A DNA stretch of 64,000 nucleotides. Source: an uncultured bacterium (GTDB taxonomy: Bacteria; Bacillota; Clostridia; Lachnospirales; Lachnospiraceae). The notes under the pieces are model-generated. The model saw nothing but the letters and a program-made list of their open reading frames with translations. It was not told where the DNA came from and did no database searches. Below are positions 37,025 to 46,390 of this stretch, in pieces. The stretch lies in contig CAJMSZ010000007.1 in NCBI GenBank assembly GCA_905216215.1, positions 4,194 through 68,193 of the forward strand. The letters run 5' to 3'. Both the position numbers and the translations under genes were made by a program. The first letter of the stretch is position 1. Every line of letters begins with the position of its first letter.

Positions 37025-37893
37025 ATGGGAAAAAGCGACACAGCTTTAGTTACGTGGTTTGGCAACAAGAAACGATTCGCAGATTTGTATAATGGAAGTG
37101 TGTTTCAAGGAGAGCAGGTTGTGGAGGCAGAACAATTAGAAGCAGAGCAGACGTCGGCAAAAGAATTAGTGGAAGGAAGAGAAGGTATTTTGCGCGACGT
37201 GGAGCGTAATCGGGATATCTATATGATGGACTGAGTTACGCGGAACAGATACGTGAGTTGAGGACAAAGAACAAAGTAAAGAAGAACAAGGGCGCGGACG
37301 AGTTCCTCTCCGGAATAAGCAAAGAAGATAAGCTGTATCCGGTTATTACACTGGTGTTTTATTATGGAGATAAGGCATGGGACGGAAGCAAAGACCTACA
37401 TGGGCTTTTAAAGGAATCTTCGAATCCAAAGATAAGAGAGGTGGTGGAACGAATGGTTCCAAATTATCACATCAATCTGCTGGATATTAACAGTTTAGAA
37501 GATACCAGTTTGTATAAAACGGATTTACAAGTAGTTTTTGGAATGCTAAAATATAAGAAAGACAGAAAGAAAATAGAAAAGTATATGCAGGAAAATTCCG
37601 AATTTTTCCGGCATGTAGATATAGATACCTACAATGTGTTGAGAGTATTACTAAAGGCAGAAAAGCAGATGGAAGCGTTGAAAGGTCAGGAGGAAGTCGA
37701 TATGTGTGAAGCATTACAGGAAATTTTTGATGATGGAAAAGAAGCTGGAAGGTTGGAAGGCGAGAAAATTGGAAAATCTCAAGGAAAGATGGAGTTATTA
37801 TTAGAGCTAGTAAAAGAAGGTGACCTGGATGTTTCCCGTGCGGCAGCTAAGGCGGGAAAGACAGAAGAGGAATTCCGGGAATTATTGAAATAA
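37025..37893 (+). pseudogene. Rpn/transposase_31-family PD-(D/E)XK nuclease, disrupted
   Basis: The first piece starts at ATG 37025 (MGKSDTALVTWFGNKKRFAD) behind GGAGGA and stops at 37234. The second piece continues in another frame from about 37222, reading YDGLSYAEQIREL and then DKLYPVITLVFYYGDKAWDG to TAA 37893. Both halves belong to the same family, Rpn-like recombination-promoting nucleases. From family memory, about 25-40 residues that normally lie between RDI and LYDGLSY, and include nuclease core residues, are missing. An internal deletion with frameshift is the simplest account. The C-terminus EAGRLEGEKIGKSQGKMELL is typical of the family. Confidence 0.75.
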
Positions 37894-37899
37894 AGCTTT

Positions 37900-37925
37900 G
37901 GGGCCTGTGGATCACCACAGACCCC
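37900..37925. terminator. Hairpin between the Rpn and TDT remnants
   Basis: GGGG-C-CTGTGG (37900-37910) pairs with CCACAG-A-CCCC (37915-37925), with one mismatch and an ATCA loop. There is no real T run, so termination is uncertain. Confidence 0.45.
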
Positions 37926-37957
37926 TATTTAAGTTATTCCAATATACGGTTATTGGC

Positions 37958-38482
37958 CTATTTCTTGCTTGAGAAAACAAATCCCATGAAACGGATAAAT
38001 GTGTAAATCACAAGTATCGTTGCGATGATCGTTTCTACAAGTACAACTGGTTTTAAGATTGGAAGTGACTGCTCCATCTTTAGAAGGCAAGCCATAGTCT
38101 GCTTTGTTGCAATTGCGGTGATTACAAATGGGAATGTAAATGCAGCATAGCTAGGATAGAATTTCAGCTTTAAGTATCCAATTGCTTTTACCAGTGCAAT
38201 GACATAGATGACAGTTGAAACTGCCAGCATTGCAAGTAGGAATGTTCTTGATTTTGGTGTTACAGACTGTACATAACCAGCGATACAAAGACTTGTAGGA
38301 GCTGCGTAGATACAGAACAGTGGCTGAGCCGGTTCAGGAACGTTCGGGCATTTTACATAGCGAATCGTTACCAGGATCAGCAATGCAATCAGTGTCACGA
38401 AACCAAACCAGAAAGCGGCTGTTCCGACAGCTAACTGTTCATATGCAGGTGCAGTTACCGCAGCAACAGCGATTCCTACATA
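37958..38482 (-). pseudogene. TDT/TehA-type transporter, N-terminal half missing
   Basis: Reading on the minus strand, 174 residues of a tellurite-resistance/dicarboxylate (TDT) family permease are visible, starting YVGIAVAAVTAPAYEQ and including YAAPTSLCIAGYVQS and four to five membrane helices. Full members have about ten helices and 300 or more residues. The remnant begins directly after the TAA of the upstream TetR gene, in the same frame, with no start codon or ribosome site. This means the 5' half was lost by a deletion ending exactly there. An internal GTG at 38398 lacks a good ribosome site. Confidence 0.75.
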
Positions 38483-39115
38483 TTATAATACAACCTCATC
38501 TGAATCTTTTTCTTTTTTTGCAACCCTGTGGCTTTCGATAATCAGCCGGACTGTCCGGTACAGGAAGACTTTATACTCTTCAATCGGAAGAGGTTCCTTA
38601 TATAATATAGAATTATATCCCGCAGAACCTGCAAGCTCGACAATGGTGAACAGCATGACATTTACGTTTTCATAGATATAATCATCTTCTTCCACAAGCG
38701 CAAGGAAATTATCATAGATTTCATTTTCCACAGCTTCTCCGGTAAACAATGTGGTACGAAGCGCACCCATGACCAGATTCTTGGAAATAAAATTCAGAAG
38801 TGGAAGGTCTTTGACTAAATCATCAATAATGTGGTCGATGATGAAGATTAACTGACTTTCCAATCCAGTAACATGCGCTTCATTCATTGCCTTGCCGGCT
38901 TTATGGAACAACTCACAGGTCTTGTGGGCAACCAGGTTGTTTTTGATGTCGTATTTGTCTTTAAAATAAAGATAAAAGGTTCCCTTTGCAACACCGGCCT
39001 GTTTGACAATGTCGGAGATTGCCGTAGAATTAATTCCCTTGGTCGTGAATAATTCATAAGCCGTGTTCAAAAGGGCAAGTTTTTTTTGCTTTTTGTTTTC
39101 GTCTACTTTACCCAT
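38483..39115 (-). CDS. TetR family repressor of the adjacent MmpL exporter
   Basis: The 210-residue protein has an N-terminal TetR helix-turn-helix (LNTAYELFTTKGINSTAISD, VAKGTFYLYFKDKYD) and a variable helical ligand domain. ATG 39115 (MGKVDENKKQ) has GAGGTGA 5 bases upstream; a GTG three codons earlier sits on that site. It is divergent from the MmpL gene, and the shared region has palindromes fitting TetR operators. It should repress the exporter operon and perhaps itself until a hydrophobic ligand binds. Its stop codon is also the junction with the truncated TDT gene, so its last residues could have been altered by that deletion. Confidence 0.88.
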   Translation of the reverse strand: MGKVDENKKQKKLALLNTAYELFTTKGINSTAISDIVKQAGVAKGTFYLYFKDKYDIKNNLVAHKTCELFHKAGKAMNEAHVTGLESQLIFIIDHIIDDLVKDLPLLNFISKNLVMGALRTTLFTGEAVENEIYDNFLALVEEDDYIYENVNVMLFTIVELAGSAGYNSILYKEPLPIEEYKVFLYRTVRLIIESHRVAKKEKDSDEVVL

Positions 39116-39136
39116 TTCATTCACCTCATATTGATA

Positions 39137-39164
39137 ATTATAACCAATAAAACAGAGATTGCAA
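39137..39164 (-). promoter_or_regulatory. Candidate promoter of the tetR gene
   Basis: On the minus strand TTGCAA (39159-39164), 16 bases, TATAAT (39137-39142). Confidence 0.5.
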
Positions 39165-39180
39165 TATCTCAGAATAAAAA

Positions 39181-39195
39181 ATGACCAAAAGTCAT
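39181..39195. promoter_or_regulatory. TetR operator candidate 1
   Basis: ATGAC-CAAAA-GTCAT, 5-bp arms. It lies between the tetR and exporter promoters and shares the ATGACC/GGTCAT half-site with operator 2. Confidence 0.6.
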
Positions 39196-39213
39196 AAATT
39201 TTATAAAAAACTA

Positions 39214-39242
39214 TTGACTAACGGTCATTTTTGGTATATAGT
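39214..39242 (+). promoter_or_regulatory. Promoter of the MmpL exporter operon
   Basis: TTGACT (39214-39219), 17 bases, TATAGT (39237-39242). A GGTCAT half-operator (39223-39228) lies in the spacer. Confidence 0.75.
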
Positions 39243-39255
39243 GCTACTTGAATAA

Positions 39256-39270
39256 ATGACCGATGGTCAT
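39256..39270. promoter_or_regulatory. TetR operator candidate 2
   Basis: ATGACC-GAT-GGTCAT, a 15-bp palindrome with perfect 6-bp arms, just downstream of the predicted start of transcription. Confidence 0.7.
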
Positions 39271-39303
39271 AAAAAGTCAGAAAAATGAAAGGAAGTCAGA
39301 GAA

Positions 39304-41415
39304 ATGGTTAAAGTTGGGAAAAAAATTGTAAAGTACAGAGTTGCAATTCTGATTGCGTCTGTATTACTTCTTATCCCTTCCGCATTAGGGTATTTAGGCA
39401 CCAGAATTAATTATGATGTTCTTACCTACCTGCCAGAAGATATTGAGACAATGCAGGGACAGGACATTATGGTAAATGATTTCGGAACTGGTGCTTTTTC
39501 TATGCTGATTGTAGATGGCATGGAGTCGAAAGACGTAGCAAAATTAAAGGAACAGATTGAGCAGGTTGATCATGTGAAAAATGTTCTGTGGTATGATTCC
39601 ATTATGGATATTTCGGTTCCGGAGAGTATGCTGCCGCAAAAATACTATGATGTATTTAATTCCGAAACAGGAACAATGATGGCGGTATTCTTTGATGAAT
39701 CCACATCGGCAGACGGCACGATGAATGCCATCACAGAGATTCGTAAGATTGCAGGAAAGCAGTGCTTCATCAGTGGTATGTCAGCCATCGTAACAGATAC
39801 GAGAGATTTGGCAGAGAAGGAAACACCGCTTTATGTACTGATTGCAGTTATCTTATCTTGTATCGTGCTCGGTATTACAATGGATTCTATTGTAGTTCCG
39901 GTATTGTTCTTGTTAAGTATCGGTATGGCGATTGTATATAACTTAGGAAGTAACTATTTCTTTGGAGAGATTTCTTATATTACGAAAGCACTTGCAGCGG
40001 TATTGCAGCTCGGTGTTACAATGGACTACTCTATTTTCCTGATGCACAGTTATCAGGAACAGCAGAAGAAGTGTGGCGGAGATAAGAAAGAAGCTATGGC
40101 AAATGCCATTGCACAGACCTTCTCTTCTGTAGTAGGAAGTTCTGTTACAACCGTTGCCGGATTTATCGCACTTTGCTTTATGAGCTTCACATTAGGAAAA
40201 GATATTGGTATCGTAATGGCGAAAGGTGTTATCATCGGTGTCATTGCCTGTGTAACTATTTTGCCATCCTTAATCCTTACTTTTGATAAGCTGATTGAAA
40301 AGACCAGTCATAAACCGTTGATTCCGAATATCAACCGGTTATCTGATAAAGTAACAAAGCATTATTTGGTATATGTAGCCATTTTCCTGGTTTTATTATT
40401 CCCGGCTATTTACGGAAATAATCACACCAGCGTATATTACAATCTGGATGAAACTCTTCCAAAGGATTTACCAAGTATCATCGCAAATGATAAATTAAAA
40501 GAAGATTATGATATGAACTCTACCCATATTTTACTGGTAGATAGTTCTGTATCTTCAACCGATGTCAACAAGATGTTGAAGGAAATTGATAATGTAGATG
40601 GTGTCAAATGGACATTGGGTCTTGACAGCCTTGTGGGACCTGGAATCCCTTCTGACATGCTTCCGAAGAAGCTGACCAGTATGTTGAAGAATGACAAGTA
40701 TCAGATGATTATGATTAACTCCGTTTATAAGACAGCATCCGATGAGGTAAATGCTCAGGTCGATGAAATTAATAAGATTATTAAGAAATATGATGAAAAT
40801 TCATTGTTAGTCGGTGAAGCTCCACTGACAAAGGATTTGATTGATATCACAGATATCGATTTCAAGATGGTAAGCGCGGTTTCCATTGGTGTTATCTTTG
40901 TTATCATTATGTTGCTGTTTAAGTCTATCAGCTTGCCAATCATCCTGGTTGGTGTTATCGAATTTGCCATTTTCGTAAATATGGGTATTCCATATTACAC
41001 AGGAACAGCACTTCCGTTTGTGGCATCCATCGTAATCGGTACGATCCAGCTTGGAGCGACTGTGGATTATGCGATTTTGATGACCACGAGATATCGTACC
41101 GAACGTTATAACGGTGCAAGCAAGAAGGATGCCATCACCATTGCACATAAAGCATCTGCACAGTCCATCATCGTAAGTGCACTTAGCTTCTTTGCAGCAA
41201 CCTTTGGTGTAGGTATGTATTCCAATATTGATATGATCAGTTCTCTTTGCGTATTGATGGCGAGAGGAGCTATCATCAGTATGATCGTAGTAGTATTTAT
41301 TTTACCATCCATGTTCATGGTATTTGATAAAGTCATTGTTAAGACCAGCAAGGGATTCCTTCCGAAGAAGACGGATGCGGATGGTAAGGTTCAGAGTAAC
41401 AAAGCGCAGGCATAA
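39304..41415 (+). CDS. MmpL/RND-superfamily exporter
   Basis: The 703-residue protein has the RND plan in two repeats. Each has one helix, a large extracellular domain (about residues 35-175 and 375-525) and a block of five helices. The functional region of the first block reads LGVTMDYSIFLMHSY and of the second LGATVDYAILMTTRY, the paired aspartate/tyrosine motifs that carry protons in MmpL proteins. Such proteins export lipids, fatty acids or hydrophobic compounds. It has AAGGAAG before ATG 39304 and TetR operators upstream. The YhgE-like gene 15 bases downstream is its likely partner. Confidence 0.9.
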   Translation: MVKVGKKIVKYRVAILIASVLLLIPSALGYLGTRINYDVLTYLPEDIETMQGQDIMVNDFGTGAFSMLIVDGMESKDVAKLKEQIEQVDHVKNVLWYDSIMDISVPESMLPQKYYDVFNSETGTMMAVFFDESTSADGTMNAITEIRKIAGKQCFISGMSAIVTDTRDLAEKETPLYVLIAVILSCIVLGITMDSIVVPVLFLLSIGMAIVYNLGSNYFFGEISYITKALAAVLQLGVTMDYSIFLMHSYQEQQKKCGGDKKEAMANAIAQTFSSVVGSSVTTVAGFIALCFMSFTLGKDIGIVMAKGVIIGVIACVTILPSLILTFDKLIEKTSHKPLIPNINRLSDKVTKHYLVYVAIFLVLLFPAIYGNNHTSVYYNLDETLPKDLPSIIANDKLKEDYDMNSTHILLVDSSVSSTDVNKMLKEIDNVDGVKWTLGLDSLVGPGIPSDMLPKKLTSMLKNDKYQMIMINSVYKTASDEVNAQVDEINKIIKKYDENSLLVGEAPLTKDLIDITDIDFKMVSAVSIGVIFVIIMLLFKSISLPIILVGVIEFAIFVNMGIPYYTGTALPFVASIVIGTIQLGATVDYAILMTTRYRTERYNGASKKDAITIAHKASAQSIIVSALSFFAATFGVGMYSNIDMISSLCVLMARGAIISMIVVVFILPSMFMVFDKVIVKTSKGFLPKKTDADGKVQSNKAQA

Positions 41416-41430
41416 TAGGAGGTTACGGAT

Positions 41431-43734
41431 ATGAAAACAAAGAGTATGAGAAGAATGGCTGCTGCCATGGCAGTTGTAGTTGCAACCGGAATGGCTGCAA
41501 ACTGTGGATATCAGAGAAATGTGATTGTAGCAAGGGCAGCAGATGTGAATACAAAACAGTTGGTTGCAGCAAACACTACTTCTGATAAGAAGAGCAGCAA
41601 GAAAGAAACCAGTGGAACGACAAAAGAAGAATCTGTTTATGTAAAGGCAGATCCGTCTGGAACGGTAAAGACGACAACGGTCACAGAATGGCTGAAGAAT
41701 ACCGGAAACGGAACACTTGCAGATATTTCTGATTTGAAGGATATCAAGAATATCAAAGGGGATGAAGAATTCCAGACATCAGGATCTGATATCACATGGA
41801 CAGCAAATGGAGATGACATTTACTATCAGGGAACATCGGATAAGGAACTTCCAGTAGGTGTATCTATTACCTATAAACTGGATGGAAAAGAAATCAGTGC
41901 CGAAGATTTGAAAGGGAAAGATGGTAAGGTCGAAATCCATATCAAATACACCAACAAGGCCAAAGGAACAAAGAATGTAAATGGAACAGACGAAGAACTC
42001 TTCACACCATTTACCATGATCACAGCAATGCTGCTTCCGGCAGATAAATACGAAAATGTTCAGATTGATAATGGTAAGGTTATCTCCGATGCAGAACGTC
42101 AGATTGTAGTCGGACTTGGTTTCCCTGGATTACAGGATAGCCTGAATCTGGAAGACAGCGACATTGAGATTCCGGAAGAAGTTACCATTACTGCTGATGT
42201 CAAAGACGCTTCTATTGAACCGTCTATTACAGTAGCCACAACAGATTTCCTTCAGGATGTTGATTTAGATGATATGGATGAGCTTTCTGGTTTGAGTGAA
42301 TCCATGGACGAATTAGATGATGCAACGAACCAGTTGGTAGATGGTTCTAAGGAGGCAGCAGACGGAGCAAGTCAGCTCGCAGAAGGTGCCGGAACATTAA
42401 AAGACGGAACTTCACAGCTTGCAGCAGGTGTGAGTACACTGGTAAGCAAGATTCCAACATTGGTAAACGGAGTTACTGCACTGGATAACGGTGCAAGTTC
42501 CATGCAGACAGGCGTTGGTACCCTTCAGGCTTCTGTAGACCATAAAGCACAGAGTGAAGAAGACCAGTCCGGACTGGTAGAAGGAGCTGAGAACCTGAAT
42601 AATGGCGTGAATGATTATACAAATAGTGTCGCAAATATGCAGGCAAAGATGGAAGCTGGAAAGATGACAACAGGTGCGGAAACATTAGCATTTCGTGCAA
42701 GTCAGTTAGCTTCCGCTTTAACAAATGCGCAGACAGGTGTAAATGATTTAAAAACAGCTTCTACAAACATGAAACAACTGACAGATGGAATAAAACAGGC
42801 AGTAGCAGGGATGAGCCAGCAGGTAGCGGCTCTTCACGGAACCGTTGTTGTAAATTCCGGATTTGAAAAGTCAGTTTCTGAAGCAGATGTGATTGATACA
42901 GAAGCATTAAGTGCAGCACTTTCCAATGCAGGTCTTACAGATGAGCAAAAGACAGCAGTCATGGAAGCGGTAAAGAATAATACAAAATCATCCGTAGCAG
43001 TTACCACAGATGATTTGAACAAAGCAGTGGAAGCAGGAAAAATCACAGCTAGTGTAGATACAACTGGAGTACAGACAGTTGCGGGTACATTGAGTGAATT
43101 GTCTAAAAATGCATCTGTCCTTGCAACAGGTATTGATACAGGTGTTACTACTTTGAAATCAAATATGGACGGTGATGGTACTGCAGAAAATCCAGGTGCA
43201 GTAGCCGGAGCAAATCAGATGGCAGCCGGAGCTAAGTCCTTATCAGATGGTGTAAAGAATGTCAAAGATGGTGTAGACCAGCTGGTTTCTAACAACACCA
43301 AGTTACAAACCGGTGCGGGAGCACTTGCAATAGGAGCACAGAAATTATCCGCAGGTGTTGCAACTTTAAGTGAAGGTGTAGCAAGTCTGAAAGCAGGAAC
43401 TACACAGCTTAGTGCAGGAGCAGGTACACTTGCAGCAGGAGCAAATACACTTGGCTCTGGAGTAACTGCTTTAGACGAAGGCGCAGGCACATTAAAAGAT
43501 GGAGCAGATGCTTTGGCAGAAGGTAACCAGACTCTTGCAGAAGGAATGGCTGAATACAAAGCGGAAGCAATTGACAAACTTACTTCTATGTTCAGAGGAG
43601 ACATTACCAAGATTGCTGACAGACTGCAGGCTATGACAGAACTTGGTCAGGATTACAAGTCATTCGCCGGAATCAAAGATGATATGAACGGTTCAACTAA
43701 ATTCATCATTGAAACAGAAGGTATTGATGACTAA
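41431..43734 (+). CDS. YhgE/Pip-like extracytoplasmic heptad-repeat protein
   Basis: The 767-residue protein has a signal-like N-terminus (hydrophobic residues about 8-25, then NCGYQ). A beta-rich domain follows to about residue 270. After that come long runs of the YhgE/Pip heptad, such as LAEGAGTLKDGTSQL and LSAGAGTLAAGANTL, forming an extended coil. YhgE/Pip proteins usually have terminal membrane helices; here the C-terminus (TEGIDD) has none, so the protein is probably secreted or held by its N-terminus. It is 15 bases after the MmpL gene behind AGGAGG. A periplasm-like adaptor or wall-spanning partner of the exporter is inferred. Confidence 0.75.
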   Translation: MKTKSMRRMAAAMAVVVATGMAANCGYQRNVIVARAADVNTKQLVAANTTSDKKSSKKETSGTTKEESVYVKADPSGTVKTTTVTEWLKNTGNGTLADISDLKDIKNIKGDEEFQTSGSDITWTANGDDIYYQGTSDKELPVGVSITYKLDGKEISAEDLKGKDGKVEIHIKYTNKAKGTKNVNGTDEELFTPFTMITAMLLPADKYENVQIDNGKVISDAERQIVVGLGFPGLQDSLNLEDSDIEIPEEVTITADVKDASIEPSITVATTDFLQDVDLDDMDELSGLSESMDELDDATNQLVDGSKEAADGASQLAEGAGTLKDGTSQLAAGVSTLVSKIPTLVNGVTALDNGASSMQTGVGTLQASVDHKAQSEEDQSGLVEGAENLNNGVNDYTNSVANMQAKMEAGKMTTGAETLAFRASQLASALTNAQTGVNDLKTASTNMKQLTDGIKQAVAGMSQQVAALHGTVVVNSGFEKSVSEADVIDTEALSAALSNAGLTDEQKTAVMEAVKNNTKSSVAVTTDDLNKAVEAGKITASVDTTGVQTVAGTLSELSKNASVLATGIDTGVTTLKSNMDGDGTAENPGAVAGANQMAAGAKSLSDGVKNVKDGVDQLVSNNTKLQTGAGALAIGAQKLSAGVATLSEGVASLKAGTTQLSAGAGTLAAGANTLGSGVTALDEGAGTLKDGADALAEGNQTLAEGMAEYKAEAIDKLTSMFRGDITKIADRLQAMTELGQDYKSFAGIKDDMNGSTKFIIETEGIDD

Positions 43735-43763
43735 TCTAAGGTAACAGAATACAGAAATGCCAG

Positions 43764-43797
43764 AAAAAGGAAAGTTCGTGTGAGCTTTCCTTTTTTT
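43764..43797 (+). terminator. Terminator after the YhgE-like gene
   Basis: AAAAAGGAAAG (43764-43774) pairs with CTTTCCTTTTT, extended by a run of seven T. Confidence 0.88.
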
Positions 43798-43837
43798 GGT
43801 CTTGTATATGATAAAAGGCAAAAATATTTTATTTTCT

Positions 43838-43867
43838 TGCAACAGTTGTCATCTTATTTTACTCTTA
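43838..43867 (+). promoter_or_regulatory. Candidate ECF-type promoter of the sigma factor operon
   Basis: TGCAACA (43838-43844), 16 bases, ACTCTTA (43861-43867). The TGCAAC-type -35 with a GTCTTA-like -10 recalls autoregulated ECF promoters; the match is partial. Confidence 0.35.
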
Positions 43868-43904
43868 TAGGTAAAGGCCTGAACAAAGAAGGGAGGAAGA
43901 ATGA

Positions 43905-44369
43905 GTGACCATTCAGAAATTTACGGAATTATACAGTACTGTTTATAAAGAATTATATCGGTTCGCATTTTGCATGATGCGGCAGTCCCATGACGCAGAA
44001 GATGCTGTCAGTGAGGCTGTGATACTGGCTTATGAGAATATACAAAGTCTTAGGAAGGAAGAAGCATTTGTTGCATGGATATTTCAGATTACAGCAAATG
44101 TTTGCAAGCACAAATTGAAAGACAAGAATCGCACAGAGGTGGAACTGACGGAGAATCAGAAGCTTTACGAAGAAGACCGTGAGTTACAAATGGATATACA
44201 TAATGCACTTTTGGGGCTGGATGAGGAGGAACGGTGTATTGTGGCAATGTCTGCGCTGGAAGGTTACAACAGTGTAGAGATAGGGAAGATGATGAATATG
44301 AATCCAAGTACCGTGCGTTCGAAGCGAAAGCGGGCGATTGAAAAGCTTGGTGGAATTATGAAGAGATAG
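43905..44369 (+). CDS. ECF-type RNA polymerase sigma factor
   Basis: The 154-residue protein has sigma region 2 (YRFAFCMMRQSHDAEDAVSEA, then AFVAWIFQITANVCKHKL) and region 4 (LDEEERCIVAMSALEGYNSVEIGKMMNMNPSTVRSKRKRA). These are the hallmarks of extracytoplasmic-function sigma factors. Start is GTG 43905, with GGGAGGA 7 bases upstream; the ATG at 43901 opens only a 15-codon frame. The next gene, 13 bases downstream, encodes a membrane protein that fits as its anti-sigma factor. A partial ECF promoter upstream suggests autoregulation. Confidence 0.88.
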   Translation: MTIQKFTELYSTVYKELYRFAFCMMRQSHDAEDAVSEAVILAYENIQSLRKEEAFVAWIFQITANVCKHKLKDKNRTEVELTENQKLYEEDRELQMDIHNALLGLDEEERCIVAMSALEGYNSVEIGKMMNMNPSTVRSKRKRAIEKLGGIMKR

Positions 44370-44382
44370 GAGGCGTAGTGAC

Positions 44383-46311
44383 ATGACAGAGAAAGAACGG
44401 GAGACCATAGAGAAGTTTGCAAATCAGATGGAGGATATTTCGGTACCGGATAGCTTACATCCTGATCAGATGGAAAAGATGCTTAATGAGAAGTGTTGGA
44501 AAAAGAAACAGCCATGGTGGAAGAAGAGAGGGTTTTACGGAGGTGTGGCAGCTGCCCTGGTACTTGTGGTGGGTGTCAGTGCTTATGGACTTAGTCAAAG
44601 GAATGACCATCCTTATGTCTATCATGAAGACATAGAAACGGCTGAAAACTATAAGGAAATCTATAACCTGATTTATAAATATCAGAAGGAAGCAGAGAAT
44701 GCCTCAGCCAGAGGACGGGTGACGCTTTTCGGAGGTGATACCGAGATGGCTACCACATCGGAATCTGCGGTTGCAGAATCCAGTGTGGCAGATACAGCAT
44801 CAACAGGAAGGTGTAATAGCAGCAATGCATCTGATACCAACGTGCGTACAGATGGAGTGGGCGAAGCGGACATTGTGAAGACAGATGGCATCTATCTGTA
44901 TGTGGAGAAGGAAAGCGCAACGGAAATCAGTATTGTTGATGCTTCTACGGATAAGATGAAGGAAGTTTCTACGATTCAAGCGGAAAATGGGGCACAGATT
45001 ACAGAGTTTTACGTGAAGGATAATCAGATATTTTTATTTACAACGGAATCTGTATCGAAGACGGATGCCGATGGATATGAGACTTTTGCTGGTGAGAATA
45101 CCTGTGTGCAGACCTATGACATATCGGACAAAACTTCACCTAGATATATTGGAACGGTTTCCCAGAGTGGCCGCTATGACAGCAGCCGTATTGTAGGAGA
45201 TTATATTTACACGTTCAGCAGATATGATGTGTACGTAGAAAATGGGAAAAATGCCATTGAGGAATATATTCCTGCGGTGTGCGGAGAGGCAATGGAGAGC
45301 AGTTCCATTTATCTTCCGGATGTACCGGCCTGTGAGTATGTGGTTGTTACCTCTTTCAATATAAATGCACCGGAGAACATAGTGGATCAGAAAGCGGTGC
45401 TTATGAATTACGGGGCATATTATGTGAGCAGTGAAAATATTTACATTTATGAGACTATGAGCAATGTGGCCCTATTGCGAGAAGATGGGAACAGTGATTC
45501 AGAAGATGCAAATCAGACAGAAATTCGCAAACTTTCCTATAAGGACGGTAAAATTACAGGAGAAGCAAAAGGAATCGTGGAGGGCTATCTTAACGATTCT
45601 TTCAGCATTGATGAATACGAAGGAAATCTCCGAGTGGTTACCACTGTAGAGGGGAAGAATACTACCACCAATTCTGTTTTTGTACTTGACAGTAATTTGG
45701 AGCAGATAGGGGAAATCAATGGAATTGCGCAGGATGAAAGAGTGTATTCCGCAAGATTCTTTGGAAATACCGGATATTTCGTGACTTATCGTGAGACAGA
45801 CCCGCTTTTCTCAGTAGATTTCTCAGATCCGACAAACCCAAAGATTATCGGGAAACTCAAGATTCCGGGATTTTCAGAATATCTGCATTTCTATGGGGAA
45901 AATCAGCTTGTGGGAATTGGAATGGATATAGACGAGAAGGCCGGAATTACCAATGGAGTGAAACTTTCTATGTTTGATATTTCAGACCCTTCCGACGTAA
46001 AGGAAGTGAACACCTACACGATTGAAGATAAGTACAGCGCAGAACTATTCTGGGATTACAAGGCAGTTCTCATTGACGCCGAGAAGAATATCATAGGTTT
46101 CTCCTGCTATGATAACGGAGAGGATTATTACATTTTCCGTTATGACGCAGAGAAAGGGTTTGAATTGAAAATGGAGAGGGATGTAGTGGGTGATTCCTAT
46201 ATGGGAACGCGAGGTGTCTATATGGATGACCGATTCTATGTTATCAAAGGAAAAGCAATCGAAAGCTACCGGATGGGAAGCTTTGAAAAAATAGACGATA
46301 TCATTTTGTAA
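44383..46311 (+). CDS. Membrane-anchored beta-propeller protein, candidate anti-sigma factor
   Basis: The 642-residue protein has a cytosolic N-terminal 45 residues (helical, acidic; IEKFANQMEDISVPDSL), one membrane helix at about residues 51-70 and a large extracellular part. The latter has the Beta_propel (PF09826-like) signature GVGEADIVKTDG at about 155-168 and repeated propeller blades. The N-terminal region and the position directly after the ECF sigma gene, with AGGAGGC ribosome site, indicate a transmembrane anti-sigma factor whose sensor is the propeller. The signal is unknown. The arrangement is a recognised clostridial type but poorly studied. Confidence 0.75.
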   Translation: MTEKERETIEKFANQMEDISVPDSLHPDQMEKMLNEKCWKKKQPWWKKRGFYGGVAAALVLVVGVSAYGLSQRNDHPYVYHEDIETAENYKEIYNLIYKYQKEAENASARGRVTLFGGDTEMATTSESAVAESSVADTASTGRCNSSNASDTNVRTDGVGEADIVKTDGIYLYVEKESATEISIVDASTDKMKEVSTIQAENGAQITEFYVKDNQIFLFTTESVSKTDADGYETFAGENTCVQTYDISDKTSPRYIGTVSQSGRYDSSRIVGDYIYTFSRYDVYVENGKNAIEEYIPAVCGEAMESSSIYLPDVPACEYVVVTSFNINAPENIVDQKAVLMNYGAYYVSSENIYIYETMSNVALLREDGNSDSEDANQTEIRKLSYKDGKITGEAKGIVEGYLNDSFSIDEYEGNLRVVTTVEGKNTTTNSVFVLDSNLEQIGEINGIAQDERVYSARFFGNTGYFVTYRETDPLFSVDFSDPTNPKIIGKLKIPGFSEYLHFYGENQLVGIGMDIDEKAGITNGVKLSMFDISDPSDVKEVNTYTIEDKYSAELFWDYKAVLIDAEKNIIGFSCYDNGEDYYIFRYDAEKGFELKMERDVVGDSYMGTRGVYMDDRFYVIKGKAIESYRMGSFEKIDDIIL

Positions 46312-46334
46312 TATCTTTTTATAAAAGAAGTGGA

Positions 46335-46390
46335 AAGTCCCTTTCTCATGTATGGATTCCTGACATGCATGACAGAGGGACTTATTTATT
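46335..46390. terminator. Hairpin between the propeller and phosphoesterase genes
   Basis: AAGTCCCT (46335-46342) pairs with AGGGACTT (46376-46383) with an inner CATG pair, followed by ATTTATTA. Weak T run; the genes on both sides converge. Confidence 0.55.

Noticed and set aside
38483..38486. TetR-TDT fusion protein by stop-codon read-through
   Set aside because: The two share a frame, but no read-through signal is seen and the TDT part lacks half its helices; a deletion junction explains it better.
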